Assembly (NCBI RefSeq): GCF_910593845.1
Contig: NZ_CAJVAS010000021.1
Span: 1 to 64,000 of the forward strand
Direction of reading: 5' to 3'
From: Paenibacillus solanacearum
GTDB taxonomy: Bacteria > Bacillota > Bacilli > Paenibacillales > NBRC-103111
DNA: 64,000 nt
A program made the position numbers and the translations under genes. Each line of letters starts with the position of its first letter. The first letter of the stretch is position 1. This document shows positions 52,281-61,341 of this stretch, in pieces. The notes beneath the pieces were generated by a model, which had not been told where the DNA came from, searched no databases, and saw only the letters and a list, made by a program, of their open reading frames with translations.

Positions 52281-53210
52281 GCTGAACCATGCAAACATGC
52301 CGAGACCGATGCCGAGCATGAACGCGAGTACGATAAAATAGCCCGAATGCCATTTCAGCTCCGGCATATAATCGAAATTCATGCCGTAGATCCCGGCGAT
52401 GAACGTAAGCGGCATGAAGATCGTCGTAATGACGGTCAGCGTCTTCATGATCGTATTCATCCGGTTCGAATTCAAGGAGATGTAGCTGTCGCGGATATCG
52501 GCCGTAACGTCTCTGTTCGACTCGATCATCTCCGACAATTTCAATAAATGGTCGTGAATGTCTTTGAAATAAAACAGCTGGTCCTTCAAGCCTTCGATGC
52601 GGTCTGAATTGACGACCCGGTACAGCAGGTCGCGCATCGGGATGATCGTCCGTCTCAGCTTGAGCAGCTTCGTTCGGATATTGAATATTTGATTCATCAA
52701 GACGTCGATGCTTTCCTGATTGCTGTTGTTTTCAATGTCGCTCAGCCGGTCCTCCAGCTGGTAGACGCTCGGGAAATATTGGTCGACGAGCTTGTCCATG
52801 ACCAGATAGGCGGCATACAGATGGCTTTTATCGGCGCCTTGTTTGTGCTCGGCCATACGGTTCCACGCATCCTCGATTTCGTCGAGGCGGGTGAAGTGGA
52901 ACGTAACGACGAAGTTCGTTCCCACAAACAGGTCGACCTCCTCGGCCGCCAGTGTAGATGCATTGAGCGCGTGCAGCACGAAAAAATGCACGTCCTCGTA
53001 ATGGTCCAGCTTCGGCCGCTGCAGCAAATGGAAGCAATCCTCCACGGCGAGGGGGTGAAAATGAAAGAACTGCTCCAGCTGGAGCGCTTCGGACTCCGTC
53101 GGCTGGTCAAAATCGACCCAATACCATGCGATGCCGGGGTCCAGCAGTTGCTCAAGCGAAAGGCCGGTTACGATCTCTTGCTGCTTCGTAACGGCTAAGG
53201 CACGGATCAT
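52260..53210 (-). CDS. corA: CorA family magnesium/divalent cation channel
   Basis: 316 residues. The signature YGMN lies near 275-278 at the end of TM1 (VITTIFMPLTFIAGIYGMNF), and TM2 follows (YFIVLAFMLGIGLGMFAWF), with a short basic tail. The long N-terminal domain has the helical funnel pattern of CorA. It forms a pentameric Mg2+ (or Co2+/Zn2+) channel. RBS AAGGAG precedes ATG 53210. Transcribed divergently from riboswitch D and convergent to kdpD. Confidence 0.9.
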   Translation of the reverse strand: MIRALAVTKQQEIVTGLSLEQLLDPGIAWYWVDFDQPTESEALQLEQFFHFHPLAVEDCFHLLQRPKLDHYEDVHFFVLHALNASTLAAEEVDLFVGTNFVVTFHFTRLDEIEDAWNRMAEHKQGADKSHLYAAYLVMDKLVDQYFPSVYQLEDRLSDIENNSNQESIDVLMNQIFNIRTKLLKLRRTIIPMRDLLYRVVNSDRIEGLKDQLFYFKDIHDHLLKLSEMIESNRDVTADIRDSYISLNSNRMNTIMKTLTVITTIFMPLTFIAGIYGMNFDYMPELKWHSGYFIVLAFMLGIGLGMFAWFSKKGWFR

Positions 53211-53428
53211 AGGCGGGCTCCTTGCGTGTCCGTTGTAATGAGCTTATTTTACCATAAAATGAACCGGCTCACATGGAATGGATCGGAGGGCGGGCGATGC
53301 CGTCTATCGATTCGGTCGCTGCGCTTGCAATCTCGAGAATTAGTCAGGATTGCGGAGATTACCCATGATTTCTACGGAAAAGGCAGGCAGCAATATCGGA
53401 AAATGCCGTATTTGGGACACAGTTCGTA

Positions 53429-53457
53429 TTTACATCGGCTGCCGACAGGCGTATGAT
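53429..53457 (+). promoter_or_regulatory. Promoter of riboswitch D
   Basis: TTTACA (53429-53434), 17-bp spacer, TATGAT (53452-53457), preceded by GGCG. Nearly identical in design to the kdp promoter at 44052-44080. Confidence 0.7.
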
Positions 53458-53487
53458 ACAACTCATGTAATATTTCACGAAGTTCTG

Positions 53488-53823
53488 GTCGCTGAATATT
53501 CTTCGCGTCGCGAAGAACAACGGGGGAACCATGGAAGCTGATGCACAAGCGGTGTGAGAGCCGCGTACGCATCATTTGGGGTGAATCTCACAAAGTTACA
53601 ACTGACATCGCTGTGCTTGATGTAACAGTTGCAATGTGGTTGACAACTGACATCGCTGTGCTTGATGTAGCAGTTGCAACGTAGTTGACAACTGACATCG
53701 CTGTGCTTGATGTAGCAGTTGCAACGTAGTTGACAACTGACATCGCTGTACTCGATGTAACAGTTGCAACGTGAGTAGGGCGACTCTCACCGTCCGAACC
53801 CGACAGCTAACCTCGTAAGCGTC
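53488..53823 (+). promoter_or_regulatory. ydaO-yuaA (c-di-AMP) riboswitch D with expanded arm
   Basis: Conserved blocks: TCGCTGAATATTC (53489-), AACGGGGGAACC, GGGGTGAATC (53578-), GTAGGGCGACTCTC (53775-), CCGAACCCGACAGC and TAACCTCGTAAGCG. Between GGGGTGAATC and AGGGCGAC, where the other copies have one hairpin, there is a 177-bp insert of four 45-bp repeats closed by TCAC/GTGA. The core blocks match the consensus, so the aptamer may still be functional. Confidence 0.9.
53596..53772 (+). repeat. Four-copy 45-bp tandem repeat, each a hairpin, inside riboswitch D
   Basis: ACTGACATCG recurs at 53601, 53646, 53691 and 53736, exactly every 45 bp. Copies 2 and 3 (53641-53685, 53686-53730) are identical; copies 1 and 4 carry a few changes. 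Each unit contains CAACTG-ACATC...GATGT-(AA/AG)-CAGTTG, an 11-bp stem with a 9-nt loop and a 2-nt bulge. Confidence 0.95.
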
Positions 53824-53911
53824 GAACGACAGCCTATTGCCGAAGAACCGTTCCGGTTCGCAGCGGCACGGGTGTCATGAGAGAGGATGATGAAGCTTGT
53901 GACGAACTGAC

Positions 53912-53946
53912 GTCCACAGGGTTTATACCTCTGTGGCTTTTTTTGT
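53912..53946 (+). terminator. Expression-platform terminator of riboswitch D
   Basis: CCACAGGGTT-tat-ACCTCTGTGG (53914-53936) and T7. Same stem as in riboswitch B. Confidence 0.82.
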
Positions 53947-53998
53947 TGTTTTTTCGAGCACCGGCGGCGGCCGGATGATTTGAGGAGGACCGGTTTTC

Positions 53999-54169
53999 AT
54001 GGTTTTCAGCTTTGTGTTTGTCTGCTTGTTTATTGCTATTTTAGTGATTACCCAAATTTTTGACAGCAAGCCGTTTACGAGCCGTAATCGATGGAGGAAC
54101 CGGCTGATGCTGTCCGCTTCCTGCTCGCTGCTATTCTCTTCCGTCATTACTTGGTTCGTGATCCATTAG
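53999..54169 (+). CDS. 56-residue two-helix membrane protein under riboswitch D
   Basis: ATG 53999 with GAGGAGG ten bases upstream opens a 56-codon frame to TAG 54167. It has a hydrophobic segment VFSFVFVCLFIAILVIT (about 2-18), a basic loop (KPFTSRNRWRNR, 24-35) and a second helix (LMLSASCSLLFSSVITWFVI, 36-55). The positive-inside rule predicts a helical hairpin with both ends outside. Directly follows the riboswitch terminator and is followed by a terminator at 54217-54250, so it is a one-gene c-di-AMP-controlled unit. I cannot name it; a small regulator or subunit of an ion transporter is the natural guess. Confidence 0.72.
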   Translation: MVFSFVFVCLFIAILVITQIFDSKPFTSRNRWRNRLMLSASCSLLFSSVITWFVIH

Positions 54170-54216
54170 GCATGCGCCTGACGGGCAGACGGATTCCTTC
54201 ATGATGACAGGTACAT

Positions 54217-54250
54217 AAGGGCCTTTTCCGCCAAGGAGAAGGTCCTTTTT
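54217..54250 (+). terminator. Terminator of the microprotein gene
   Basis: AAGGGCCTTTTCC and GGAGAAGGTCCTT (two wobble pairs) form a 13-bp stem, loop gccaa, then TTTTT. Confidence 0.78.
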
Positions 54251-54354
54251 AGTATGTCCGGCTTCACAGCGCCGTTTACAAAAAGTTATATTTACAAAGC
54301 GGATTGTATGCGTTACCATTTTTTTAACGATGGATCGCGGGAGGAGGAAGGATT

Positions 54355-56637
54355 TTGAAGGCAGCCAAGAAGCGGAATTTATTGAATATATCGATGTTCA
54401 ACAAATTGTTCATCTCCTACCTTGTCGCCATCCTGCTCCCTACGGTGATCATCAGCTCGTACAATTTCTATTCGTTCTCGGCCGAGCTCAAGGAGAGCTA
54501 CCGCCGCGCACAGAAAGAAAGCCTGCAATATATGTCCAAGCAAATGGAAGTGCTGATTGACAGCATCCATGCGCTATCGCTCCAGCTGTCGCTGTCCAGC
54601 GATATCAATACGATGATTACCGAGCCCGAGCTCAACTTATATGAAGCGAACCAGGTCAATAAGCATCTTCGCAATCAGATGACGACGAGCGATATGTTTC
54701 ACTCGATGTATTTATATATGAAGGTCAGCGATTCGGTATTGACGACAAATGAAGGCCTCTACAAACGCGCCGACTTTTACGACAAGGCGCTGCTGGACCG
54801 GTTGACCGACAGCGACGGACGATTGTCAGGCAATAAGCTTCGGGTGCTGCAGGACTCCTCCGGCGTCAGTCCGGCGCAAGTATTTACGTTTACGCGCGGC
54901 GTCCCTCCATTGAATTCGTACCCTTTGGGCCAACTCGTTATTAACGTGAAAAAAGAAGCGATGATTCAATCGCTATATGCGGAGCAGCCGGCAGGCGGGC
55001 ATCTCATGATACTCGATTCCGGGGGGCGCGTCATCTATCATAATTTGGACGAATCGTCCGTTTCGGGCGTTGACGGTTCGGGGCTCGCTTCCCAAGAATA
55101 CAGGGAGCAAAGCACTGCGGAGATCGGCGGCAAGACATTTTTTGCTTACGGCATGAAGCTTGACGGCATCGACTGGACGCTCGTTCGTTTCGATCCGTAC
55201 GGCGCATCCGCCCAGAAGCTCGGCAGCAAGCTGGTCGGCATCGTGTCGATCGACTTGGCGATTCTGATCGCCGGTCTGCTGGTGTCTTACTTGCTTTCTT
55301 CACACATGTACGAGCCGTGGAGAAAAGTGATCGCCGGGTTATCCGGTTACTTCAAGCTGCCGTCCAAGCACCCGAGCAACGAATCGGTCTGGATCACGGA
55401 GGCGATTGCCAGTCTGATCGACGAAAACACGGCGTTTCAAGAGACGATCAAGCGGAATGAGCCCGTAATCAAGGATCGCTTCATCTACGATATATTGAAC
55501 CGAAACTACTCGCAGTCACTGAATTTGGCGGAGAAGCTCAAGGATATGGGCGCCGCGTTTGAGCTGCCGGGCTACCTGGTGATGATCGCTTCGTTCGACC
55601 CGCAAGAATGTGCGGACGAAGTCATGTACGATCACAAGCTGCTCATGTTCAGTTATATTAAGAGTCAGTTCGAGCAGCAGTTTCGCGTGGCCGGGACCGT
55701 GCTCGAGCAATCCGATCTCGGCTTTATCCTTAATGTAGAAGAGCGTGAATTCACCGAAAGCCTGAAGAGCCGGCTGGGCGAATGCTGCCGGGAGGTGCAC
55801 GCATGGGTGCAGCAGGAGCTGAAGATGACGCTTCAATTCACGTTCGGCAATCTGTTCGGCTCGATCTCGGAGGTGCATGAATCGTACGAGCAGGCGAGAA
55901 CCGTGTTTACCTACAAGCCTGTCATTCATAAGCAGGATATCGCCTTTTATGCCGACCTGAAGAGGGACGCCCGGTTCGAATACCCGATGCCGGTTCAAAA
56001 GCAGCTGCTGCACAGCATTGCGTCGCGGCAGCGGGAAGCGGCCGTCGCCTGCATCGCCGACTTGTTCGAGCATTATATTTATAGCGGCAAATACCCGCTC
56101 GAATCGCTGCACGAGATGATTATATTGCTGACGAGCGCCGCCAAAAACAAGCTGCTTGAGGAAGGGCTGGAGATGGAGGCGGTGCAGGACCCGATCGGCG
56201 TATCGCAAATATTCGCCTGCTCCAACAACGACCAGCTCCGCGAGATGATGCTGCGCTACATTCACAGGCTGTTCGATGCGCTCGAGGCGCGGCAGGACAA
56301 CAAATCGAATCATCATTATATCGCCAAAGCGATGGAATACATCGAGCGCAACTACATGCGAACCATTTCCATCTCCGATATTGCGGAGCATCTGGGCTTG
56401 AGCAGCAGCTATTTGAGCCGTTTCTTCAAAGCGGAGACCGGCAAGTCGCCGCTGGAGCATCTAACGGAATACCGGATTGCCAAGAGCAAGGAGCTGCTGC
56501 TAAGCAACGACTATACGCTTCAGCAAATCAGCGAGCGGATCGGGTATCCCGATGTGAATAGCTTTATCCGCTATTTCAAGAAATATGAGGGTGTGACGCC
56601 GGGCAAATACCGGAGTATGGCGATCCCAACGATTTGA
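54355..56637 (+). CDS. Membrane-anchored AraC-type regulator with extracytoplasmic sensor
   Basis: 760 residues. TM1 is at about 16-36 (FISYLVAILLPTVIISSYNF), followed by a ~260-residue external Cache-like sensor, TM2 near 297-317 (LAILIAGLLVSYLLSS), a cytoplasmic linker and a C-terminal AraC double HTH: ISISDIAEHLGLSSSYLSRFFK and LQQISERIGYPDVNSFIRYFKKYEGVTPGKYR. This one-component design is common in Paenibacillus for sensing polysaccharide breakdown products. TTG start at 54355, RBS GGAGGAGGAAGG. It precedes two SBP genes and a sulfatase, which it probably controls. Confidence 0.88.
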   Translation: MKAAKKRNLLNISMFNKLFISYLVAILLPTVIISSYNFYSFSAELKESYRRAQKESLQYMSKQMEVLIDSIHALSLQLSLSSDINTMITEPELNLYEANQVNKHLRNQMTTSDMFHSMYLYMKVSDSVLTTNEGLYKRADFYDKALLDRLTDSDGRLSGNKLRVLQDSSGVSPAQVFTFTRGVPPLNSYPLGQLVINVKKEAMIQSLYAEQPAGGHLMILDSGGRVIYHNLDESSVSGVDGSGLASQEYREQSTAEIGGKTFFAYGMKLDGIDWTLVRFDPYGASAQKLGSKLVGIVSIDLAILIAGLLVSYLLSSHMYEPWRKVIAGLSGYFKLPSKHPSNESVWITEAIASLIDENTAFQETIKRNEPVIKDRFIYDILNRNYSQSLNLAEKLKDMGAAFELPGYLVMIASFDPQECADEVMYDHKLLMFSYIKSQFEQQFRVAGTVLEQSDLGFILNVEEREFTESLKSRLGECCREVHAWVQQELKMTLQFTFGNLFGSISEVHESYEQARTVFTYKPVIHKQDIAFYADLKRDARFEYPMPVQKQLLHSIASRQREAAVACIADLFEHYIYSGKYPLESLHEMIILLTSAAKNKLLEEGLEMEAVQDPIGVSQIFACSNNDQLREMMLRYIHRLFDALEARQDNKSNHHYIAKAMEYIERNYMRTISISDIAEHLGLSSSYLSRFFKAETGKSPLEHLTEYRIAKSKELLLSNDYTLQQISERIGYPDVNSFIRYFKKYEGVTPGKYRSMAIPTI

Positions 56638-56778
56638 CATCGATCTTCACTTTTTGATACAGGCCGGTCTCTGCAACATTTTCCGGGTTTTCATCAAATA
56701 GTGGGGATTTCTTTTTATTCGGTTCATTTTTAAGATGGGAGCATGACGATCGTGGTCCCGAGAGAGGGGGGAAACGCA

Positions 56779-58329
56779 ATGAAATCGGGAACGGTCATCA
56801 CGCGTCTGGTCATCGCCTGTGCATTAGCTTTGCAAACCGGCTGCTTCGGGGCCGCGGCTCCCTTACCGGAAAAGGGGACGAACACCGGAGCGATCCAGGA
56901 CAAGGGCACGGGTGCGGATACGGTAGCTTATAAAATATTCAAACGATTAAGCGCCCCCGAGTACCCGGCGGACGGCGGACCCGCGAAGAATATGATTTTG
57001 GAAGCGATGGCAAAGGAAGGCATCAAGGGGCTCGACTACAAGGTAGAACTATCGGCCGGTCAAGATTATTACACCAAGCTGAATTTGAAGGCGACCTCCG
57101 GCGAGCTGCCGGATTTGTTTCAGGTCGATTACCCGACCTTTATCCGGCTTGTGAATGAAGGGAAGCTGCTGCGCCTGAATGAATGGCTGGCCCAATCGCC
57201 GCATCTGAGCGCGATGATCGAGCAATCCCAGCTCGATGAGGTTACCGTTGGCGGCACCATATACGCGATTCCTACGGGCAAACGCCCCGAGCCGTACAAT
57301 ACGGAAAACCGGATGGGCTTCATCGTCCGTCAGGATTGGCTGGACCGGCTCGGACTGCAAGCGCCGCGCAGCTTGGACGAATTGCACAAGGTGCTGTACG
57401 CGTTCACTTATGACGATCCGGACGGGAACGGCAAGAATGATACCTACGGGTACGGCGCAGCCAAAGATCATCAATTTGCGGGTATTTTCGGCGCCTTTGG
57501 CATTTATCCTACGTTTTGGCACGAACGCGGCGGTAAAATCAAGAAAGGCTTTGTGCTGCCGGAAGCGAAGGAAGCGCTCTCTTTATTGCAAACATGGTAT
57601 ATGGAAGGGCTGATCGATCCGTATTTTTTGGTGACGGAGAGCAAACGGCGCAATGAGAATATCATTCAATCCCGTTACGGGATATTCCAGAATGCAGTGA
57701 TCGAGATTGACGAGAACAGCTCCATGCTGGCTGCGCTCCAGAAGGAAGCGCAGGGGGCCAAGCTCAGCTTTTTTACCGGTGTGACAGGGCCCGGCGGAAA
57801 GAGCGGCTTCCCCGAAGTGTCGCCCTTTGGCAGTGTGCGGGCCATCTCTGCCGGCGTGAAGGATCCCGGCAAGCTGTTTCGGATGCTGGACTGGATGCAA
57901 GACGAAAACGGAGGGTTTCATCTCATTCATTACGGCGTGGAAGGCGAGGATTACAGCTACGACAAGGAAGGGAACCGGATTCTGCTCAAATCCGATTATT
58001 CCGAGCTTTATCGCAAAGGATTTTCCAACCCGGTACGCTTCGTCAACGATATCGACGTGCGCTGGACGACAGACGAGGTAAAGCAGCATCTTATGGAAGC
58101 GAAAGCGCATGTAGTGACCAATGAACTGTGGGCGAAAGTTCCGGCCGAGCTGGACAATCCCGATCTGGAAGATATTTTGTGGAAAAAGTATTTTTATAAA
58201 ATCGTTACGGGAGAATACCCGGTTGATCGTTGGGACGAGTTTGTGCGGCTGTATTATGAACAAGGCGGGGCTATGATCGAGCAGCGTGCGAATGAAGCGT
58301 GGTTGAACATAAAAACCGCCCGGAAGTAA
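56779..58329 (+). CDS. Extracellular solute-binding lipoprotein (LplA/YtcQ type)
   Basis: 516 residues. Lipobox ALQTGC with Cys near 23. The mature protein carries YYTKLNLKATSGELPDLFQVD near 95 and DDPDGNGKNDTYGYG near 210, the insertion with a calcium-binding-like DPDGNGxxD loop found in large family 1 binding proteins of Paenibacillus. ATG 56779 follows GAGAGGGGGG; the frame extends 36 bases upstream without RBS. Its permeases are not in the window. Confidence 0.87.
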   Translation: MKSGTVITRLVIACALALQTGCFGAAAPLPEKGTNTGAIQDKGTGADTVAYKIFKRLSAPEYPADGGPAKNMILEAMAKEGIKGLDYKVELSAGQDYYTKLNLKATSGELPDLFQVDYPTFIRLVNEGKLLRLNEWLAQSPHLSAMIEQSQLDEVTVGGTIYAIPTGKRPEPYNTENRMGFIVRQDWLDRLGLQAPRSLDELHKVLYAFTYDDPDGNGKNDTYGYGAAKDHQFAGIFGAFGIYPTFWHERGGKIKKGFVLPEAKEALSLLQTWYMEGLIDPYFLVTESKRRNENIIQSRYGIFQNAVIEIDENSSMLAALQKEAQGAKLSFFTGVTGPGGKSGFPEVSPFGSVRAISAGVKDPGKLFRMLDWMQDENGGFHLIHYGVEGEDYSYDKEGNRILLKSDYSELYRKGFSNPVRFVNDIDVRWTTDEVKQHLMEAKAHVVTNELWAKVPAELDNPDLEDILWKKYFYKIVTGEYPVDRWDEFVRLYYEQGGAMIEQRANEAWLNIKTARK

Positions 58330-58359
58330 TCACATTTGCGAATACGGGGGGAACTCACA

Positions 58360-59676
58360 ATGTCCATTAGAAAAAAAGCGGTCTTGTTTGCGTTCGGCTG
58401 CCTGATCGCCTCGGGTTGTTCGGCAGGCGGAAATCCAGGAGCGCAGCCAGGGAACGCTCCGGCGGCGGAGAAGCCGGCGGAGAATGCGAAGCCGGTGACG
58501 CTGCAGGTGTTTCAAGCGGGCGGCAGCATCTCCGATACGGAATTTAAAGAGCTGATTGCCGAGCCGGTCAAGAAGAAATTTCCCCACATTACGATGGAGC
58601 TGATCCGGGAAGGCCAGGCGAAGCGGGACCAGCTGATCACGGCCGGCGAGTTTCCGGATTTAATCTTCACCTCGTCCATTTCCATGAACGGATTTCTTGA
58701 ATTGAACCTGATGAAGGATCTTCAAGAGATGATTAATAAATCGAAGCTGGATATGAATCAATACGAGAAAAGGGCGATTGACCAAATTAAAAGTTTGTCT
58801 GATAATGGACAAATGTATGCCCTTCCATTTTCTATCAATTACGGCGCGTTGTTTTACAACAAGGACATTTTCGATCGTGCCGGCATACCGTACCCGGCCG
58901 AAGGGCTCGCATGGGAAGATCTTCTCGACCTTGCCCGCAAGGTGGCCGAGAAGGAGCCGTCCGTCCGCGTGCTGGGCACTTCCGGTATTACGAGGGACGC
59001 GATCTCCCTGCGTTTTCCGCTGGTCGACCCGAAGGCGGAGAAGCCGATCCTCGCAAACGACGACTGGAAATGGCTCTTGGAGTTCCACCAGTCGCTGAAC
59101 AAGCTGCCGGATAACAAGCAGGCCAAGGGCGGCAGGGACGGATTCGTCAAGGACCGGACGATGGCGATGTATACGTCGTACGGCGCCCGGATCGGCGAAC
59201 TGGAGGAGATGGAGCAGAGCGGACAAAGCTTCAAGTGGGATTTGACGACATTCCCGGTGCGCAGGGATGCCAAAGTGCAGGGAATGGAGACCGAATCGCA
59301 TATTTTGTCGGTTTCCTCCATGGCGAAGCATCCGGAGGAAGCGTTCAATGTCATAACGTTTCTGACGACAAACGACGAAGTGCAGACGCAGGTCGCCCGG
59401 AAGGCCAGAGTTTCGTCGCTGAAGGCGGATAAATATAAGACGCTGTTCGGCCAAGACCTCAAAAGCTTACAGGGGAAAAACGTGCAGGCGATCTTCAAAA
59501 ACAAGTACGGGCCGAACGCCCAGCAGACGAAATACGACGCCGCAGCGGAGAAAGCGATCAACAGCGCTTTGTCGAAGGTCAACTCGGGGAAAGCGGACGT
59601 GAACACGGCGCTCAGGGAAGCGGAAGAGGAAGCGAGCAAGGGCATTGCGGAATTGAAGCTGGCTGACAAAAAATAA
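58360..59676 (+). CDS. Extracellular solute-binding lipoprotein (family 1)
   Basis: 438 residues. Lipobox IASGCSAG (Cys near 18). Core: YNKDIFDRAGIPYPAEGLAW near 165-185, then RFPLVDPKAEKP near 220 and the C-terminal NTALREAEEEASKGI. 30 bp after the preceding SBP and cotranscribed. Paralogue of the SBPs at 41642 and 61342. ATG 58360 follows GGGGG. Confidence 0.87.
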   Translation: MSIRKKAVLFAFGCLIASGCSAGGNPGAQPGNAPAAEKPAENAKPVTLQVFQAGGSISDTEFKELIAEPVKKKFPHITMELIREGQAKRDQLITAGEFPDLIFTSSISMNGFLELNLMKDLQEMINKSKLDMNQYEKRAIDQIKSLSDNGQMYALPFSINYGALFYNKDIFDRAGIPYPAEGLAWEDLLDLARKVAEKEPSVRVLGTSGITRDAISLRFPLVDPKAEKPILANDDWKWLLEFHQSLNKLPDNKQAKGGRDGFVKDRTMAMYTSYGARIGELEEMEQSGQSFKWDLTTFPVRRDAKVQGMETESHILSVSSMAKHPEEAFNVITFLTTNDEVQTQVARKARVSSLKADKYKTLFGQDLKSLQGKNVQAIFKNKYGPNAQQTKYDAAAEKAINSALSKVNSGKADVNTALREAEEEASKGIAELKLADKK

Positions 59677-59730
59677 ACGGCGCACCTTTCCGACCATTAC
59701 GAGGGCGCGCAGACTGGGAGGACCGCTACG

Positions 59731-61092
59731 GTGAATTCAGAAACGAAACGCCCGAATGTGATCGTCTTTTTTACCGATCAACAGCGCTGGGATACGACGG
59801 GGGTGCATGGCAATCCGCTGCAGCTCACGCCGAACTTTGACCGCATGGCGCTGCAAGGCACGCATCTGTACCATTCGTTTACATGCCAGCCGGTATGCGG
59901 ACCGGCTCGTTCATGCCTTCAAACGGGGCTGTACGCGACAACGTCGGGCAACTGGCGCAACGGCATTCCGCTCGGGCAGCGGAAGACGCTGGCCCATCAC
60001 TTCAAGGATCACGGGTATACGACCGGGTATATCGGCAAGTGGCATTTGGCTTCGGAGGAGCCTGTGCCGGAAGCGCAGCGGGGCGGATACGAATATTGGC
60101 TCGCGGCCAACCTGCTCGAGTTTTCATCCGACGCGTACGATACGGTGCTGTACGATAACGACGGGCGGGAAGTGAAGCTGCCCGGCTACAGGGTGGATGC
60201 GCAGACGGATGCGGCGATCCGTTATATCGACCAGCACCAGAACGACCCGTTCTTCCTGTTCCTGTCGTATATCGAGCCGCACCATCAAAACCATCGCGAC
60301 GATTACCCCGGGCCGGACGGCTACGAGGAGATGTATACCGGCCGCTGGTCACCACCCGATTTGACCGCGCTCGTCGGCACCGCGCCGCAGCATTTGGGCG
60401 GCTATTACGGGATGGTGAAGCGGCTCGACGAAGCGCTCGGCCGGTTGTTCGACGCGCTGAAGAGCTTGAATTTGCTCGATAATACAATCGTGCTGTTCAC
60501 GTCGGATCATGCGTGCCACTTCAAAACGCGCAACAACGAGTATAAGCGCTCGTGCCACGACAGCTCGATCCGCGTGCCGACAGCGGTTCGCGGCCCCGGC
60601 TTCGATTCGCGCGGACGCGTCAACGAGCTGGTCAGCCTTATCGACATTCCGCCGACGCTGCTGGATGCGGCCGGCATCCCGGTGCCGCCGGACATGCAAG
60701 GGCGGTCGATTGTGCCGCTCGTACAGGGCAACCGGTCCGATTGGCCGGAGGAAGTGTTCGTCCAGATCAGCGAATCGCAGGTGGGGCGCGCCATCCGAAC
60801 TTCCCGCTGGAAGTACGGCGTTTCGGCGCCGGACAAGAACGGCGGGAAGGATTCCGGTTCCGACCGGTACGTGGAGGAATTCCTGTACGACCTGAAGGCC
60901 GATCCGTACGAATTGAACAATGTGGCCGGCATTGAATCGTTCCGCGGCGTTGCGGATGAGCTGAGAGACCGTCTCATCCGGCGCATGACGGAAGCGGGAG
61001 AAGCTGCGCCCGTGATCGAACCGGCTTCCGTACGGAAGAGCGGGCAGCGCCGGGCGGAAATCGCCGAGCTTCGCAAGAAGCTTTCGGAATAG
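59731..61092 (+). CDS. Type I sulfatase
   Basis: 453 residues. The formylglycine motif is CGPARSCLQTG near 56 (C-x-P-x-R), preceded by metal ligands in VFFTDQQRWDTTG and followed by HHFKDHGYTTGYIGKWH near 97 and FTSDHACHFKTRN near 255. No signal peptide, so it acts in the cytoplasm on imported oligosaccharide unless exported otherwise. GTG start at 59731 with GGGAGGAC. Conversion of the Cys to formylglycine would need an anaerobic or aerobic maturase (not seen here). Linked to SBPs and AraC, suggesting use of a sulfated glycan. Confidence 0.88.
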   Translation: MNSETKRPNVIVFFTDQQRWDTTGVHGNPLQLTPNFDRMALQGTHLYHSFTCQPVCGPARSCLQTGLYATTSGNWRNGIPLGQRKTLAHHFKDHGYTTGYIGKWHLASEEPVPEAQRGGYEYWLAANLLEFSSDAYDTVLYDNDGREVKLPGYRVDAQTDAAIRYIDQHQNDPFFLFLSYIEPHHQNHRDDYPGPDGYEEMYTGRWSPPDLTALVGTAPQHLGGYYGMVKRLDEALGRLFDALKSLNLLDNTIVLFTSDHACHFKTRNNEYKRSCHDSSIRVPTAVRGPGFDSRGRVNELVSLIDIPPTLLDAAGIPVPPDMQGRSIVPLVQGNRSDWPEEVFVQISESQVGRAIRTSRWKYGVSAPDKNGGKDSGSDRYVEEFLYDLKADPYELNNVAGIESFRGVADELRDRLIRRMTEAGEAAPVIEPASVRKSGQRRAEIAELRKKLSE

Positions 61093-61219
61093 GCGCGCGA
61101 AGCGTTCCTCCCCGCAAGCCTGCGGCACACGGGTCTCAGTGATCCGGATGCAGCGGCGGATGCCGGGAGCTTCGGTTCACGCCTTGAATCATGCAATGAA
61201 CCTATGTGAATAAATGGTG

Positions 61220-61256
61220 AAACATCCCGATGTTCTTGCGCATCGGGATGTTTTCT
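61220..61256 (+). terminator. Bidirectional terminator between sulfatase and SBP
   Basis: AACATCCCGATG (61221-61232) is the exact reverse complement of CATCGGGATGTT (61241-61252), with T tract ttttcta on the plus side. It separates the convergent sulfatase and SBP genes. Confidence 0.78.
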
Positions 61257-61341
61257 ATTGTTATGTAATAACGTTGACCATTAGCCCGTGAATAGGGCTT
61301 GCTGAACCGCACGACTTCAATCCAACCCGTAAGGTCAAACT

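Noticed and set aside
53596..53772. Possible CRISPR array
   Set aside because: The 45-bp units are contiguous and near-identical, with no unique spacers and no cas genes.
53596..53790. Minus-strand open frame of 64 codons with a repeated 15-residue unit (LLHQAQRCQLSTTLQ)
   Set aside because: It is simply the 45-bp repeat (15 codons) of riboswitch D read on the other strand; no RBS, and the DNA is explained by RNA hairpins.
54305..54318. cre-like TGTATGCGTTACCA before the large AraC gene
   Set aside because: Two mismatches to the consensus at constrained positions; not distinguishable from chance.
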